A stretch of DNA of 64,000 nt from Flavisolibacter longurius (GTDB lineage Bacteria; Bacteroidota; Bacteroidia; Chitinophagales; Chitinophagaceae). Where the stretch lies: NCBI GenBank assembly GCA_014163555.1, contig JACJGO010000014.1, forward strand, positions 62,001 to 126,000. The letters are read 5' to 3'. The notes below the pieces were generated by a model. That model saw nothing but the letters and a program-made list of their open reading frames with translations, was not told where the DNA came from and searched no databases. Position 1 is the first letter of the stretch. Every line of letters starts with the position of its first letter. Below are positions 9,116 through 19,190 of this stretch, in pieces. The position numbers were made by a program, and so were the translations under genes.

Positions 9116-10054
9116 TTAGCGGTAATGCAGGTTCATTGCATTCAGCGCTTCTACAATGCGGCCATACATTTCTTCTTCATCCATCTGCATGGGCTGAAAC
9201 GCTTTGCCGGTTAATTTTTCGTAAAGCTCAATGTATTTGTTCGAGATGGTTTCCACCCATTCATCGCTCATTTCCGGAACGGTTTGCCCTTCCTTGCCCA
9301 TAAACTCGTTTTGGATCAGCCATTCACGGACAAACTCTTTGCTCAATTGTTTTTGTTTTTCGCCTTTTTGCTGCCGCTCATCAAAACCATCTGCATAAAA
9401 ATACCGGGAAGAGTCAGGTGTATGAATTTCATCCATGAGAACAATCTGGCCGTTGCGTTTTCCAAACTCATATTTTGTATCTGCCAGAATCAAACCCTGT
9501 TTCAACGCCAGGCTTTTTCCGCGTTCAAACAGGGCCAGCGCATATTGTTTGATCTGGTTCCATTCTTCTTCCGTGGCCAATCCCTGGCGCAGAATTTCTT
9601 CTTCCGAAATGTCTTCGTCGTGGCCTTCGTCAGCCTTGGTAGAAGGCGTAATGAAGGGTTCAGGAAAAAAGTCCGATTCATTCATGTCATCCGGCATCAA
9701 GACGCCACACAAAATGCGTTGCCCGTTGTGGTAGGTGCGCCAGGCATGGCCACATAAATTGCCCCGAACGACTACTTCGACTTTAAATGGCTGGCATTTG
9801 TAGCCAATGGATGCATTTGGGGTAGGGCAGGAAAGGAGCCAGTTGGGACAAATATCTTTTGTTGCTTCCAGCATATAGGCAGCAATGCTGTTCAGAACTT
9901 GTCCTTTGTACGGAATGGTACGGGGAAGGATCACATCAAAAGCCGATATGCGGTCCGACGCAATCATGACCAGCAAGGTATTGTCAATGGTGTAAACGTC
10001 GCGTACTTTGCCCTGGTAAAAGCCCATTTGATTCGGGAACTCGAATTTTGCCAT
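9116..10054 (-). CDS. purC: Phosphoribosylaminoimidazole-succinocarboxamide synthase
   Basis: SAICAR synthase catalyses the ATP-dependent joining of aspartate to CAIR in de novo purine synthesis. The 312-residue length fits the longer eukaryote-like form of the family. Visible family sequences include the N-terminal GKVRDVYTI, the ASDRISAFD segment near residue 32 and the [13 protein letters not shown] segment. It is a single gene, not in a purine operon; purB lies 27 kb away in this window. A strong terminator follows. Start and product are secure. Confidence 0.96.
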   Translation of the reverse strand: MAKFEFPNQMGFYQGKVRDVYTIDNTLLVMIASDRISAFDVILPRTIPYKGQVLNSIAAYMLEATKDICPNWLLSCPTPNASIGYKCQPFKVEVVVRGNLCGHAWRTYHNGQRILCGVLMPDDMNESDFFPEPFITPSTKADEGHDEDISEEEILRQGLATEEEWNQIKQYALALFERGKSLALKQGLILADTKYEFGKRNGQIVLMDEIHTPDSSRYFYADGFDERQQKGEKQKQLSKEFVREWLIQNEFMGKEGQTVPEMSDEWVETISNKYIELYEKLTGKAFQPMQMDEEEMYGRIVEALNAMNLHYR

Positions 10055-10189
10055 AATCGAAAAATAAATCTGGATAAATAGTTTTGAACGACAGGTTCCG
10101 GCAAAGTTTCAGTAACTTCTTTTAACTCACCGAAAATAATTTCCAATCCAACAACTGTTTGCTTAATTTTCCCATGTGAATAAATGTTG

Positions 10190-10221
10190 TTGAATTTGGC
10201 TGGCAAATTCACATACATTTT
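10190..10221 (+). promoter_or_regulatory. Candidate promoter of the TonB receptor gene
   Basis: TTG at 10190-10192, a 21-base spacer, then TACATTTT at 10214-10221, one base off the TAnnTTTG consensus. It ends 23 bases before the ATG at 10245. No riboswitch-like fold was recognised in the leader. Confidence 0.4.
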
Positions 10222-10244
10222 TCCAAAGCTAAATTCTAGAAAAA

Positions 10245-12941
10245 ATGAGAAAACCATTTCGATTGCTTGTTGCATTTATGGCAACAATTCTCTTCACATT
10301 ACCCGCCTGGAGTCAAAATATTCGATTGACCGGCCAGGTTTCTACCAATACAAGTGGCGAAAACCTCGGTGGTATTTCGGTGAGGGTAAAGGGCTCCACG
10401 ATTGGTACAGACACAGATTCATCCGGCCGGTTTCAGTTATCGGTTCCATCACTTCCCGTTACGCTTGTTATTTCTTCAGTTGGCTACGAAACCGAAGAAG
10501 TAAGGGTGGCCTCCGCTACTTCACCACTCACCATTTTTCTTTCTACAGCCAATGTCATTGGTCAGGAGGTAGTGGTTTCCGCTTCCCGTACTCCACAGCG
10601 GATTTTAGAAGCGCCGGTGACCATCGAACGGGTAAGTACAGCCACCATCCGAAATGCGCCGGTATCAAACTATTATGACGTGGTGACAAACCTGAAAGGT
10701 GTGGATGCCGTGGTTTCATCACTAACCTTCCGTACGCCAACTACCCGCGGTTTTTCAGGCAGTGGTAACCTGCGTTTCAACCAGATCATGGATGGTATGG
10801 ACAACCAGGCTCCCGGTCTGAATTTCTCTGTAGGAAGTGTGATTGGTTTAACAGAGCTGGATGTAGAAAGCATGGAATTGCTTCCCGGAGCCACATCGGC
10901 CCTGTATGGCCCCGGTGGGATGAACGGCACGCTTATAATCAATAGCAAAAATCCGTTCCGGTTCACAGGCCTTTCTTACCAGGTAAAAACAGGTATTATG
11001 CACCTGGATAACAAAGACCGTGAGGCTTCTCCTTATTATAATTTTTCGCTGCGCTGGGCGCAAAAAGTTTCAGAGAAATTTGCTTATAAAATCAGTGGTG
11101 AATACATCCGCGCCAAAGACTGGCTGGCCCGTGACTACCGGAATTACAAACGACTGGGTACAACCGGTGAGATTGTTCCCGGAACTAGAGAAACTGATCC
11201 GAATTATGATGGGGTGAATGTATATGGTGATGAAACAACAATCGACCTTCGCTCGAGAGTATTGAACAGCATTGCTACGGCAGTACCGTTTTTGGCTGGA
11301 TATATTGGCACTTTACCAGGAAATATTCCTGTATCGCGTACAGGCTATACTGAAAATGAGGTAATCGATCCCAACACAATTAATTTCAAGCTAAGCGGTT
11401 CATTGAACTACAAACTTGGAAAAGATATTGAAGCCGTGCTGGCCGGTTATTGGGGAACGGGAAATACGGTGTACACCGGTAGCCAACGGTATTCATTAAA
11501 AGATCTTAAGGTTGGTCAATACAAACTTGAACTGAATGCCAAAAACTGGTACTTGCGTGGCTATACAACGCAGGAAAATGCCGGTGAATCGCATAACCTT
11601 ACCATTACTACGCAGTTTTTCAACGAGGCCTGGAAACCCAGTACAACCTGGTATCAGCAGTATGCCTTTGCATATTTAAATGCTAAACAAGCTGGCCGTG
11701 CAGACCTCGAGGCACACAACACCGCCCGTTCTGTGGCGGATCAAGGTCGTCCGGTAGCGGGCTCACCTGAGTTCAATCGGATTTTTGATTCGGTTCGAAA
11801 AGTGCCCATTCCACAAGGCGGTCTTTTCCTGGATAAAAGTGATTTGTGGATGGCAGAAGGCCAGTACAACTTTAGCAATGTGATAAAGTTTGCCGAAGTG
11901 ATTGTAGGCGGTAACTGGAAACAATATGTTCTGAACAGCGAAGGCACCCTTTTTGCCGATACCAAAGGATCACCGATCAAGATCAATGAAGTGGGTGCGT
12001 ATATCCAGGTTGGAAAAGAAGTCATTTCAAATGTATTGCGTTTAACTGCTGCCGGTCGTTACGACAAGAATGAAAACTTCAAGGGTCGCTTTACCCCTCG
12101 CCTGACAGCCGTGTTGAAGCCGGCGCAGGATCACAACATCCGCTTGTCTTTTCAAACCGCTTATCGTTTTCCCAGTACACAACAACAGTGGATTGACCTG
12201 AATGTGGGAACCGGCCGCTTGCTGGGTGCAAACAGAGCCCTGTATGAAAAGTATGACCTGATAAACAACCCCGGTTATGCTCCTACCCAAGGAAGGGAAA
12301 GAGTGCCGTACATAGAAGCAAAACCAGAATCAGTAACGTCTTATGAAGTGGGTTATAAAGGCTTGTTTGCAAAAAAACTGCTGATCGATATATATGCTTT
12401 CCGCAGTGTTTACAATGATTTCATTACCCGCCGCGATGTGGAACAATTCGCCAATGGCCAACCGGGTCCGGTTGGTACGGGTATGGGTTATTCCCTGGTT
12501 GCCAACTCACCGGAAGAAGTAATCACACGTGGTGCCGGTATTTCCATAGAATATGTTCTGCCGAAAAACTTCATCGCCTCAGGAAGCTTTACAACGGATG
12601 ATATCAGCGATGTGCCGGATGGTTTCCGTGCGTTTTTTAATGCACCGAATAAACGTGTCGTTTTAGGATTGTCAAACACGGGTTTTGGTCCCAACAATCG
12701 TTTTGGTGCCAATGTAAGCTGGCGCTGGCAGGATGGTTTCTTCTATGAAAATGATTTCACGCAGGGAGATTTACCCGGCTTTCATACCGTTGATGCCGCC
12801 GTGAATTATAAACTGCCCCGCATCAAATCCATGTTCAAAATCGGTGCTTCTAACCTACTGAACCAATATTACCGCACAGCTGTGGGGAACCCCAGTATCG
12901 GTGGCTTGTATTATCTGAGTTTTGCCTACGGAGTGTTGTAA
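10245..12941 (+). CDS. TonB-dependent outer-membrane receptor
   Basis: An 898-residue receptor that would import a ligand across the outer membrane using TonB energy. In order: signal peptide (1-23, ending AWSQ), a CarboxypepD_reg-like domain (about 27-108), a plug (about 110-235, with VVVSASRTPQRILEAPVTIE and an LPGATSALYGPGGMNG segment) and a 22-strand-type barrel to the C-terminus. The domain order resembles iron-complex receptors, but the ligand is not evident. It is not a SusC: no SusD follows. The downstream partner, 33 bases away, is a fasciclin lipoprotein, so the pair may be one transcript. Confidence 0.9.
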   Translation: MRKPFRLLVAFMATILFTLPAWSQNIRLTGQVSTNTSGENLGGISVRVKGSTIGTDTDSSGRFQLSVPSLPVTLVISSVGYETEEVRVASATSPLTIFLSTANVIGQEVVVSASRTPQRILEAPVTIERVSTATIRNAPVSNYYDVVTNLKGVDAVVSSLTFRTPTTRGFSGSGNLRFNQIMDGMDNQAPGLNFSVGSVIGLTELDVESMELLPGATSALYGPGGMNGTLIINSKNPFRFTGLSYQVKTGIMHLDNKDREASPYYNFSLRWAQKVSEKFAYKISGEYIRAKDWLARDYRNYKRLGTTGEIVPGTRETDPNYDGVNVYGDETTIDLRSRVLNSIATAVPFLAGYIGTLPGNIPVSRTGYTENEVIDPNTINFKLSGSLNYKLGKDIEAVLAGYWGTGNTVYTGSQRYSLKDLKVGQYKLELNAKNWYLRGYTTQENAGESHNLTITTQFFNEAWKPSTTWYQQYAFAYLNAKQAGRADLEAHNTARSVADQGRPVAGSPEFNRIFDSVRKVPIPQGGLFLDKSDLWMAEGQYNFSNVIKFAEVIVGGNWKQYVLNSEGTLFADTKGSPIKINEVGAYIQVGKEVISNVLRLTAAGRYDKNENFKGRFTPRLTAVLKPAQDHNIRLSFQTAYRFPSTQQQWIDLNVGTGRLLGANRALYEKYDLINNPGYAPTQGRERVPYIEAKPESVTSYEVGYKGLFAKKLLIDIYAFRSVYNDFITRRDVEQFANGQPGPVGTGMGYSLVANSPEEVITRGAGISIEYVLPKNFIASGSFTTDDISDVPDGFRAFFNAPNKRVVLGLSNTGFGPNNRFGANVSWRWQDGFFYENDFTQGDLPGFHTVDAAVNYKLPRIKSMFKIGASNLLNQYYRTAVGNPSIGGLYYLSFAYGVL

Positions 12942-12974
12942 ACTGTTATCCCAATAAAGATCAAATCACAAAAA

Positions 12975-14222
12975 ATGAAAATCAACTTCCATAAATTCTT
13001 AAGTCAATTCATGCTGTCGGCAGCCTTTTTTAGTCTGTTGACGGCCTGCAACAAAGACGTACCGGATCCTGTTCCCGTAGAACCTGAAGCACCATCTACT
13101 GCTGTTACTATCGGAGAAATGATCAATACCGATGCAAGCTTTAGCCTTTTAAAGACAGCTATTAACCGGGTTCCTGGCTTGTTGGAAATGCTCAGCGATA
13201 AGGACGCTGTATATACCGTATTTGCTCCGGATGATGCGGCTTTCCAACGTTCGGGTATTAATGCTACCGTTATCAATGCCTTGCCAGCTCAGCAAATTGC
13301 AGCGATTATGCAATATCATGTTGTGGGCGGCCAGCGTTTAAACAGCACAATGATACCAACTGCCTTTCCCAATATACAATTGCCGACCCAACTTGTACTG
13401 GCACCGCCATCCACTACGCTACCACCCGGTTTGCGGATGTCTATATTTCCATTCCGAAATGGAAACACTGGTTGGGTGAACAATATTCCGTTAACCGCTA
13501 CAGATGTACAGGCGGCCAATGGGGTTATACACAAAGTGGCAGCCATTGTGTTACCTCCACAGCAAATGCTGTGGGAGCGTATCGCAGCAGATTCCGAACT
13601 GGATTACCTGGAAGCTGCCGTTCGTCGTGCCGACCAGGCTACGCCTTCACCAGGACTGGTGGCTGCGCTTAGCAATCCAGCAGCAAGCCTTACCGTTTTT
13701 GCGCCGAATGATAATGCCTTTAGCCAACTGTTGACACTTCAGATTACAGGTGCCTTGGTAGCGCAGGGTGTTCCTGCGGCTAATGCGCAAGCCGCTGCAA
13801 CGGCACTTGTTACGACTTATGGAACAACCATTATTTCAAATCCAGCCTCCATTCCTGATGCTCCGATCTTTCCGGCAGGTACAGGTATAGGGGCGCAGTT
13901 GGCGGCGATCCTTACGCCTACTACCGTGCAGGGTATTGTTGTTTACCACCTGCTTGGCAGCAGGGCCTTTTCGGTTAACCTCCCAACAACCGCTACTGCC
14001 AGACCAACACTTTTGAATTCAGGCATTGCCAATCATCCGGGAGTAACGCTTCAGGCTACGTTTGGCCCCACCGGTGTTACGGCAGCAACGGTGAAAGGTG
14101 TAGGCAATCAATCAGCATCAGCGATTCAGGTCAACCCTACAACTGCTCCTGGTGGTACAAGTGACCAACATTATGTAAACGGAGTGCTACATATAATCAA
14201 CCAGGTTTTGTTGCCGCAATAG
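12975..14222 (+). CDS. Fasciclin-domain lipoprotein
   Basis: A 415-residue surface or periplasmic lipoprotein. The signal peptide ends in the lipobox LTAC, with the acylated cysteine at 25. Two FAS1 domains follow, at about 45-195 and 205-415, each with the VFAP(D/N)D(A/N)AF core and an IQYHV or VYHLL-type H-box. The second ends with the expected NGVLHIINQVLLP. FAS1 domains mediate adhesion or ligand contact. Its position directly after a TonB receptor suggests it works with that receptor, which is an inference from synteny. A bidirectional terminator follows. Confidence 0.9.
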   Translation: MKINFHKFLSQFMLSAAFFSLLTACNKDVPDPVPVEPEAPSTAVTIGEMINTDASFSLLKTAINRVPGLLEMLSDKDAVYTVFAPDDAAFQRSGINATVINALPAQQIAAIMQYHVVGGQRLNSTMIPTAFPNIQLPTQLVLAPPSTTLPPGLRMSIFPFRNGNTGWVNNIPLTATDVQAANGVIHKVAAIVLPPQQMLWERIAADSELDYLEAAVRRADQATPSPGLVAALSNPAASLTVFAPNDNAFSQLLTLQITGALVAQGVPAANAQAAATALVTTYGTTIISNPASIPDAPIFPAGTGIGAQLAAILTPTTVQGIVVYHLLGSRAFSVNLPTTATARPTLLNSGIANHPGVTLQATFGPTGVTAATVKGVGNQSASAIQVNPTTAPGGTSDQHYVNGVLHIINQVLLPQ

Positions 14223-14264
14223 CTCTCATTGTATTTGCCAAAGTTCTCATAGACTTCGATTAAC

Positions 14265-14297
14265 AAAAAAGCCGCTCGAATTAGAGCGGCTTTTTTA
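14265..14297. terminator. Bidirectional terminator between fasciclin gene and ppx
   Basis: Arms GCCGCTC (14271-14277) and GAGCGGC (14284-14290) are flanked by six A on the left and seven T on the right, so it can serve both converging transcripts. Confidence 0.85.
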
Positions 14298-14423
14298 TTT
14301 TAATTACTTTAAAAGGGTGTAAAATTCATCGCGATTAGTTTAACTGACTAATGGAACGAGATGAGCATACTTCTGTAAAAAACAAACAAACATTTTAGCC
14401 TTTTCCTTTCAAATTGAATTTCT

Positions 14424-15329
14424 TTAAACCACCGCCGCATCCTGTCCTGCTTTTACCACTCTGTCATATAATATGTGAATTAAACCATCGGCAAGACCAA
14501 TTTTGGGAACAAAAATTTCATCTGCTTCTGCCCAATTCATGACATTGATATAAATAAGCAGGGCCGGAACAATCACATCAGCGCGGTCTTCCTTCATACC
14601 ATAGGCGGAGATGCGTTGCTGCACGGTCAGAGAGCTTAATTCCTTGTAGTAATTGCGCAATAATTCCAGATTCAGGGGTTTGCCTTCTTTTCGTTTGGAC
14701 AAAGAGAAAACTTTGTTGATGTTGCCACCGGATCCAATGGCTGTAATGTGATGATATCCCTGCAGTTTTTCCTGGATAAAATTGCGCATGTCTGTCCATA
14801 GCTCCTGGGTTACCTGCTTTTTCAGGAGGCGTATGGTGCCAATATTAAACGATTGCTGGGTGATAAGTTTTCCGTCACTAAAAAATGTCAGTTCGGTGCT
14901 GCCACCGCCTACGTCAATATAGAGGTAAGATTCCTGGCTGGTCAGGTTATCGGCAAAATGGTTCTCATAAATATATTTGGCCTCATCCTCACCCGTGATC
15001 ACATCAATCTGAAGACCGGTTTCTTCCTTGATCCTTTTAATTATAACCTCACTGTTGGTAGCATCCCGCATAGCAGAAGTTGCTGCTGTAATCAGGTGCT
15101 TAACTTCATATACGTCCAAAAGATGTTTATAGGCTTTAATCGTTGTAATGAATTTTTCAGCCTTTTCATCTGAGATCATCCCAGTTTCAAATACATCAAA
15201 TCCAAGGCGAAGCGGAACCCGCACAAGGGCCAGCTTTACAAATTCAGGTTTGCCTTTCTGGGTCATGATCACATCATTGATCAGGAGACGGGCTGCATTA
15301 CTTCCAATGTCAATGGCTGCTAACTTCAA
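14424..15329 (-). CDS. ppx: Exopolyphosphatase, Ppx/GppA family
   Basis: A 301-residue ASKHA-fold phosphatase that removes phosphate from polyphosphate ends or hydrolyses pppGpp. The N-terminal phosphate-binding loop (AIDIGSNAARLLI) and the second loop (YIDVGGGSTEL, about 138-148) are intact. It has only the short two-domain core, without the C-terminal HD domain of longer Ppx. The start is a TTG at 15329: the family sequence begins right there and no ATG fits. The gene overlaps the end of ppk1 by 20 bases, so polyphosphate-making and -degrading enzymes are probably made from one message. Confidence 0.9.
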   Translation of the reverse strand: MKLAAIDIGSNAARLLINDVIMTQKGKPEFVKLALVRVPLRLGFDVFETGMISDEKAEKFITTIKAYKHLLDVYEVKHLITAATSAMRDATNSEVIIKRIKEETGLQIDVITGEDEAKYIYENHFADNLTSQESYLYIDVGGGSTELTFFSDGKLITQQSFNIGTIRLLKKQVTQELWTDMRNFIQEKLQGYHHITAIGSGGNINKVFSLSKRKEGKPLNLELLRNYYKELSSLTVQQRISAYGMKEDRADVIVPALLIYINVMNWAEADEIFVPKIGLADGLIHILYDRVVKAGQDAAVV

Positions 15330-17400
15330 TGGGGATTTCTATTTTGTTTTGTAAATAAAAATAGGTTTCGTATTGCGACCGCACCGGCTTTTCACCTTCA
15401 GCTGGAACATAGTCATTCTTTAACTCATTATCGAGGATACGAGCTTTGACGTTGTCGGACAACTGGATATTTAAAATGTCTTTTATTTCTTTTCTGATAT
15501 CGGGATCCAAGATTGGGCATGAAGCTTCCACACGGTGATCAAGATTGCGAACCATCCAGTCGGCAGAGGAGATAAACATTTTTTCCTGCCCGTCGTTATG
15601 GAAAATCCAAATCCTGGCATGTTCCAGGTATTCATCCACGATGCTTACAGCCCTGATAGGTTTCACGTATTTCGGGTTGTCAGTGAACATGCAAAAAATG
15701 CCACGTACAATCAGGCTGATCTCTACACCAGCTTTGGCTGCCGCATACAACTCCTGAATGATCGTTTCGTCAGAAAGAGAATTCATTTTTGCACAGACGG
15801 AAGCTTTAAGCCCTTTTTGCGCATTCTTAACTTCTGAATGGATCATCTTAATGATCTCCCGACGGGCAATTCCGGGGGAAGGAAGCAGGGTCGTGCAGGC
15901 TTTTAAAAAGTGGTTACCGGTTTTGTAATGCTCTATATAATTAAAAATGCGGTTGGCATCGGTCATGATGTCTTTGTTGGATGTCAACAGGCAATGATCT
16001 GCATACACTTTTGCTGTGTCTTCATTAAGATTGCCAGTACTGATAAAACCGTATTGTACAATGGCATCACCAACACGTTTGCGAATCACACACAATTTGG
16101 CGTGTACTTTCATGTTGGGAATCCCGATCAATACTTTTACGCCTTCTTCTTCCAGTCGTTCTTTCCAGGCCAGGTTGGCCTCTTCATCAAAACGGGCCTT
16201 TAGTTCCAGCATAACCATCACCTGCTTTCCATTGCGAACCGCATTGATCAGAGCATTGATAATCTTCGACTGTTTTGCCAGGCGATAAGCCGTGATCTTT
16301 ATCGATGTAACATCCGGGTCAATAGCTGCTTCCCGCAACAGGTCAATCACGGGATTGAAGGAATGATAAGGGAAGTGCAACATAAGGTCCTGCTGCATCA
16401 CGACATCGGACACACGTCTTTCTTCCAGTACCGGGTGCAAAAAAGGTTTGCGTGGTGTAGAAACCCCTTTGAAAACGCCGCGGGGAAAATCCATAAACTC
16501 CCGGAAATTATGAATGCGACCACCAGGAATGATGTTATCCCGTTTGGTAAGATTCAGCTTTCGTATCAGGAATTCCAGTAAACCTGGGTCCATTTCTTTG
16601 TCGTACACAAAGCGCACTGGCTTACCCTTGCGACGGTTTTTCAAACCCTTCTCAATTTTTTCCATTAACGTGGTGGATACATCGTTATCGATATCGATCT
16701 CTGCATCCTTGGTGACTTTAAACACACTTGCCTGGTACTGGTCGTAACCAAAATAGTTAAAGATCTCAGGCAGATTGAAACGAATCACATCTTCCAGCAA
16801 TATGATGTGCTGTTCGTTATCAGGGGAAGGTAGCAATAGAAAACGATTTAATACCCGGGAGGGTACTTCAATAATCGAATACATCCGCTTCAGTGCACTT
16901 TCTTTTTTCCACATGACGACGCCCAGGTAAATGGACTTGTCTCGCAGGTAGGGAAGTTCAGGAATGCTTTCGATCATCAGCGGAATTATGTTCGAGCTGA
17001 CTTCTTCGTCGTAGTAGGTTGTAATAAATTCCTGCTGTTCTTCGTTCAGCTCTTTTTCTGTTACCAGGTAAATTTTTTGTTCTTTCAGCTCCTCAATGAT
17101 TACCTCCCAAATCCGGTTAAATTCACTTTGCTGGTTCAGTACTGTAATCTGGATCTCTTCGAGGATTTTATCCGGTTCGGCTTCGAGGTGCATTTTTGCC
17201 TTGCTGCCAAATTTGATCATGCGTTTGAGCGTTGCCACCCGTACGCGAAAAAATTCATCAAGATTGTTCGAAAAAATTCCAAGGAAACGAATACGTTCAC
17301 GCAGGGGAACCGAAGGATCCGCCGCTTCCTGCAGCACCCTGGCATTGAACGACAGCCAACTAATGTCCCGCGGAATACTTTTACTTTTTTGTGAGGCCAT
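15310..17400 (-). CDS. ppk1: Polyphosphate kinase 1
   Basis: Makes inorganic polyphosphate reversibly from ATP, at the inner membrane. The 696-residue protein has the N-terminal PPK_N domain (RDISWLSFNARVLQEA at about 10-25), the middle domain and two phospholipase-D-like C-terminal domains. The NMKVHAKLCVI segment carries the candidate phospho-histidine, and YGFISTGNLNEDTA follows it. I chose the ATG at 17400; in-frame ATGs at 17412 and 17457 would add 4 or 19 residues. It is followed by ppx with a 20-base overlap. The gene runs in the same direction as the block up to panC, but a 129-base gap separates it from the hldE-type gene. Confidence 0.93.
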   Translation of the reverse strand: MASQKSKSIPRDISWLSFNARVLQEAADPSVPLRERIRFLGIFSNNLDEFFRVRVATLKRMIKFGSKAKMHLEAEPDKILEEIQITVLNQQSEFNRIWEVIIEELKEQKIYLVTEKELNEEQQEFITTYYDEEVSSNIIPLMIESIPELPYLRDKSIYLGVVMWKKESALKRMYSIIEVPSRVLNRFLLLPSPDNEQHIILLEDVIRFNLPEIFNYFGYDQYQASVFKVTKDAEIDIDNDVSTTLMEKIEKGLKNRRKGKPVRFVYDKEMDPGLLEFLIRKLNLTKRDNIIPGGRIHNFREFMDFPRGVFKGVSTPRKPFLHPVLEERRVSDVVMQQDLMLHFPYHSFNPVIDLLREAAIDPDVTSIKITAYRLAKQSKIINALINAVRNGKQVMVMLELKARFDEEANLAWKERLEEEGVKVLIGIPNMKVHAKLCVIRKRVGDAIVQYGFISTGNLNEDTAKVYADHCLLTSNKDIMTDANRIFNYIEHYKTGNHFLKACTTLLPSPGIARREIIKMIHSEVKNAQKGLKASVCAKMNSLSDETIIQELYAAAKAGVEISLIVRGIFCMFTDNPKYVKPIRAVSIVDEYLEHARIWIFHNDGQEKMFISSADWMVRNLDHRVEASCPILDPDIRKEIKDILNIQLSDNVKARILDNELKNDYVPAEGEKPVRSQYETYFYLQNKIEIPIEVSSH

Positions 17401-17529
17401 ACGGATATCCATACTATCAATAAATATACCCAATCCAAAATGGAAAGGCAAGGACAATCTGTGAGTGATGAGAAGGAACAGTCCTTCGCCTTACGCTTTA
17501 CGCGAAAGCAGACCTGTATAATCAGTGAT

Positions 17530-18018
17530 CTAACTTTTCATTTTTTCAATGATGGACGTAGTGGAGAAGCCTTTTAAAATAGGGTTAATGACAACTTTTC
17601 CTCCGTTTTCAATAACCTCTTTGGCACCGGCAATTTCTTCTACTTTGTAATCACCGCCTTTCACCAAAACATCCGGCATGATGGAAATAATCAGTTCACG
17701 GGGAGTGGGTTCTGAAAAAATGGTTACGGCATCCACAACCCCCAATGCAGCCATAACAGTGGCCCGGGCTTTTTCGCCATTTACAGGGCGGGATTCTCCT
17801 TTCAGTCTTTTGACGGATGCATCCGAATTCAAACCCACCACCAGAACATCACCCTGTTTGGACGCTTCAGATAGCGATGCAATGTGACCGGCATGAAGAA
17901 TATCAAAGCAGCCATTGGTAAACACAACTGATTTGCCGGATGCATGCCATTCGGCAACCTTCTGCTGCAGATCAGAGAGGGACAATATCTTCGTCTGAAA
18001 GTCGTGCTCGGGCTTCAC
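17530..18018 (-). CDS. rfaE2: Heptose 1-phosphate adenylyltransferase (RfaE domain II type)
   Basis: Transfers AMP to D-glycero-beta-D-manno-heptose 1-phosphate, making the ADP-heptose precursor of lipopolysaccharide core. This is the stand-alone nucleotidyltransferase half of HldE. VVFTNGCFDILHAGHI contains the HxGH-type motif, and VKGGDYKVEEI near the C-terminus is typical. I placed the start at a GTG at 18018, giving 162 residues, the usual length. It overlaps the upstream membrane-protein gene by 47 bases. A longer frame up to 18198 would only add antisense-like hydrophobic sequence. A TTG at 17985 is an alternative start. No heptose kinase gene is in the window. Confidence 0.9.
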   Translation of the reverse strand: MKPEHDFQTKILSLSDLQQKVAEWHASGKSVVFTNGCFDILHAGHIASLSEASKQGDVLVVGLNSDASVKRLKGESRPVNGEKARATVMAALGVVDAVTIFSEPTPRELIISIMPDVLVKGGDYKVEEIAGAKEVIENGGKVVINPILKGFSTTSIIEKMKS

Positions 18019-19024
18019 TTTGTTTTTTGTTTTTATTGTAAAAGGAAAAAAGTGCACTAAACAAAAGACCGCCAAAAATAATGATGATGGTTTGCACAGT
18101 CCAGAGCAACCAGCCAAGGGCATTTCCAAATGTGGTGGCATCAATGCCATAAAGTCCAACCAGTTTGGAAACCAGCAGAGGATAAGCACCAATACCACCG
18201 GGGGTGATGATCATGGCAACACTACCCACAGCAAGTGTGGTGAGTCCCCCGCCCAATCCCATGGGAGCCGTTTCCTGCAATGCATAGATGCCAACCGTAG
18301 TGCTGCCGTAATACATGAGCCAAATAAATACGGTGTGAAAAAGAAACCAGCCTTTGTGCTTGATAAAACGGATACTGGTGAGCCCATGCAAAACACCGGT
18401 AATGATTTCTTTAATTTTTCCAACAGCGTCGATATGACCAAATCGTTTCAGCAGGATATAAAGCAACAGAAGAAATAGAAAAAACCCTCCGGCATAAAGC
18501 AGGATTTTGCCAACCGAAGTTTGGCCGGCACCATTTTGAAAAAAGTTGCCAAACAAAGAGGAAACAAAATCGCCTACAATATGACCTTGGAGAATAAGCG
18601 CCGCCATAAAGGCAACAAACAAACAAATGACATCAACTGCCCGTTCCATGACGATGGTTCCAACCAATCGGTCAGCCCTTACTTTTTCGTACCGTGCCAG
18701 CAGGGTGCATTTTACCACTTCACCCAAACGGGGTACACCGGCATTCACCAGGTAGCCAATCATCACAGCTGCAAACGTGTTGAACTTTGACGGGTGGTAA
18801 CCCATTGGCTCCATCAGGATACGCCAACGCAAGGCACGACTGTAGTGACTGAGTAGCAGCATGGCACTAACGGGAATGATCAGCCAAAGCCTTGCTCTTT
18901 GCAGCGCTTCCTTTATTTGAAACCATTCCGATTCATTGATCTTACGAACCGAGAGCCAGACAAATAGTATTCCCAGTCCCAGAAAAAAAACGTATTGCAA
19001 TATGGTTACAACGGGTTTTTTCAT
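17972..19024 (-). CDS. Flippase-like membrane protein (LPG synthase TM family)
   Basis: A 350-residue integral membrane protein with about eight hydrophobic segments, of the lysylphosphatidylglycerol-synthase transmembrane family (UPF0104, AglD-like). The motifs SHYSRALRWRILMEPMGY and a glycine-rich TPGGIGAYPLL near residue 275 are characteristic. It has the membrane half only, with no cytosolic aminoacyl-transferase domain, so lysyl-lipid synthesis is unlikely; a lipid or glycolipid handling role is inferred. It overlaps the heptose adenylyltransferase gene by 47 bases, which fits a shared envelope role. Confidence 0.85.
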   Translation of the reverse strand: MKKPVVTILQYVFFLGLGILFVWLSVRKINESEWFQIKEALQRARLWLIIPVSAMLLLSHYSRALRWRILMEPMGYHPSKFNTFAAVMIGYLVNAGVPRLGEVVKCTLLARYEKVRADRLVGTIVMERAVDVICLFVAFMAALILQGHIVGDFVSSLFGNFFQNGAGQTSVGKILLYAGGFFLFLLLLYILLKRFGHIDAVGKIKEIITGVLHGLTSIRFIKHKGWFLFHTVFIWLMYYGSTTVGIYALQETAPMGLGGGLTTLAVGSVAMIITPGGIGAYPLLVSKLVGLYGIDATTFGNALGWLLWTVQTIIIIFGGLLFSALFSFYNKNKKQSEARARLSDEDIVPL

Positions 19025-19190
19025 GCGGGGTGAAGATAGGAATTGAATACCGAACAGACGAACAAGGAATGGTGAACGCTGATGTTATTGTGTTCCAGAT
19101 TCCAATCTTCAGCTAAGTCTTCCAATCAATTGTAGATAAAGTGAATTGAAATGCGTGGCGTCCAACTTACATATTTCTTTTTGTAATGGT

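Noticed and set aside
10055-10244. Cobalamin or TPP riboswitch before the TonB receptor
   Set aside because: No conserved box or multi-stem fold could be found in the 190 bases; only promoter-like elements.
14334-14352. ATTAGT/ACTAAT inverted repeat downstream of ppx
   Set aside because: Short AT-rich arms of six bases in an AT-rich spacer; likely by chance.
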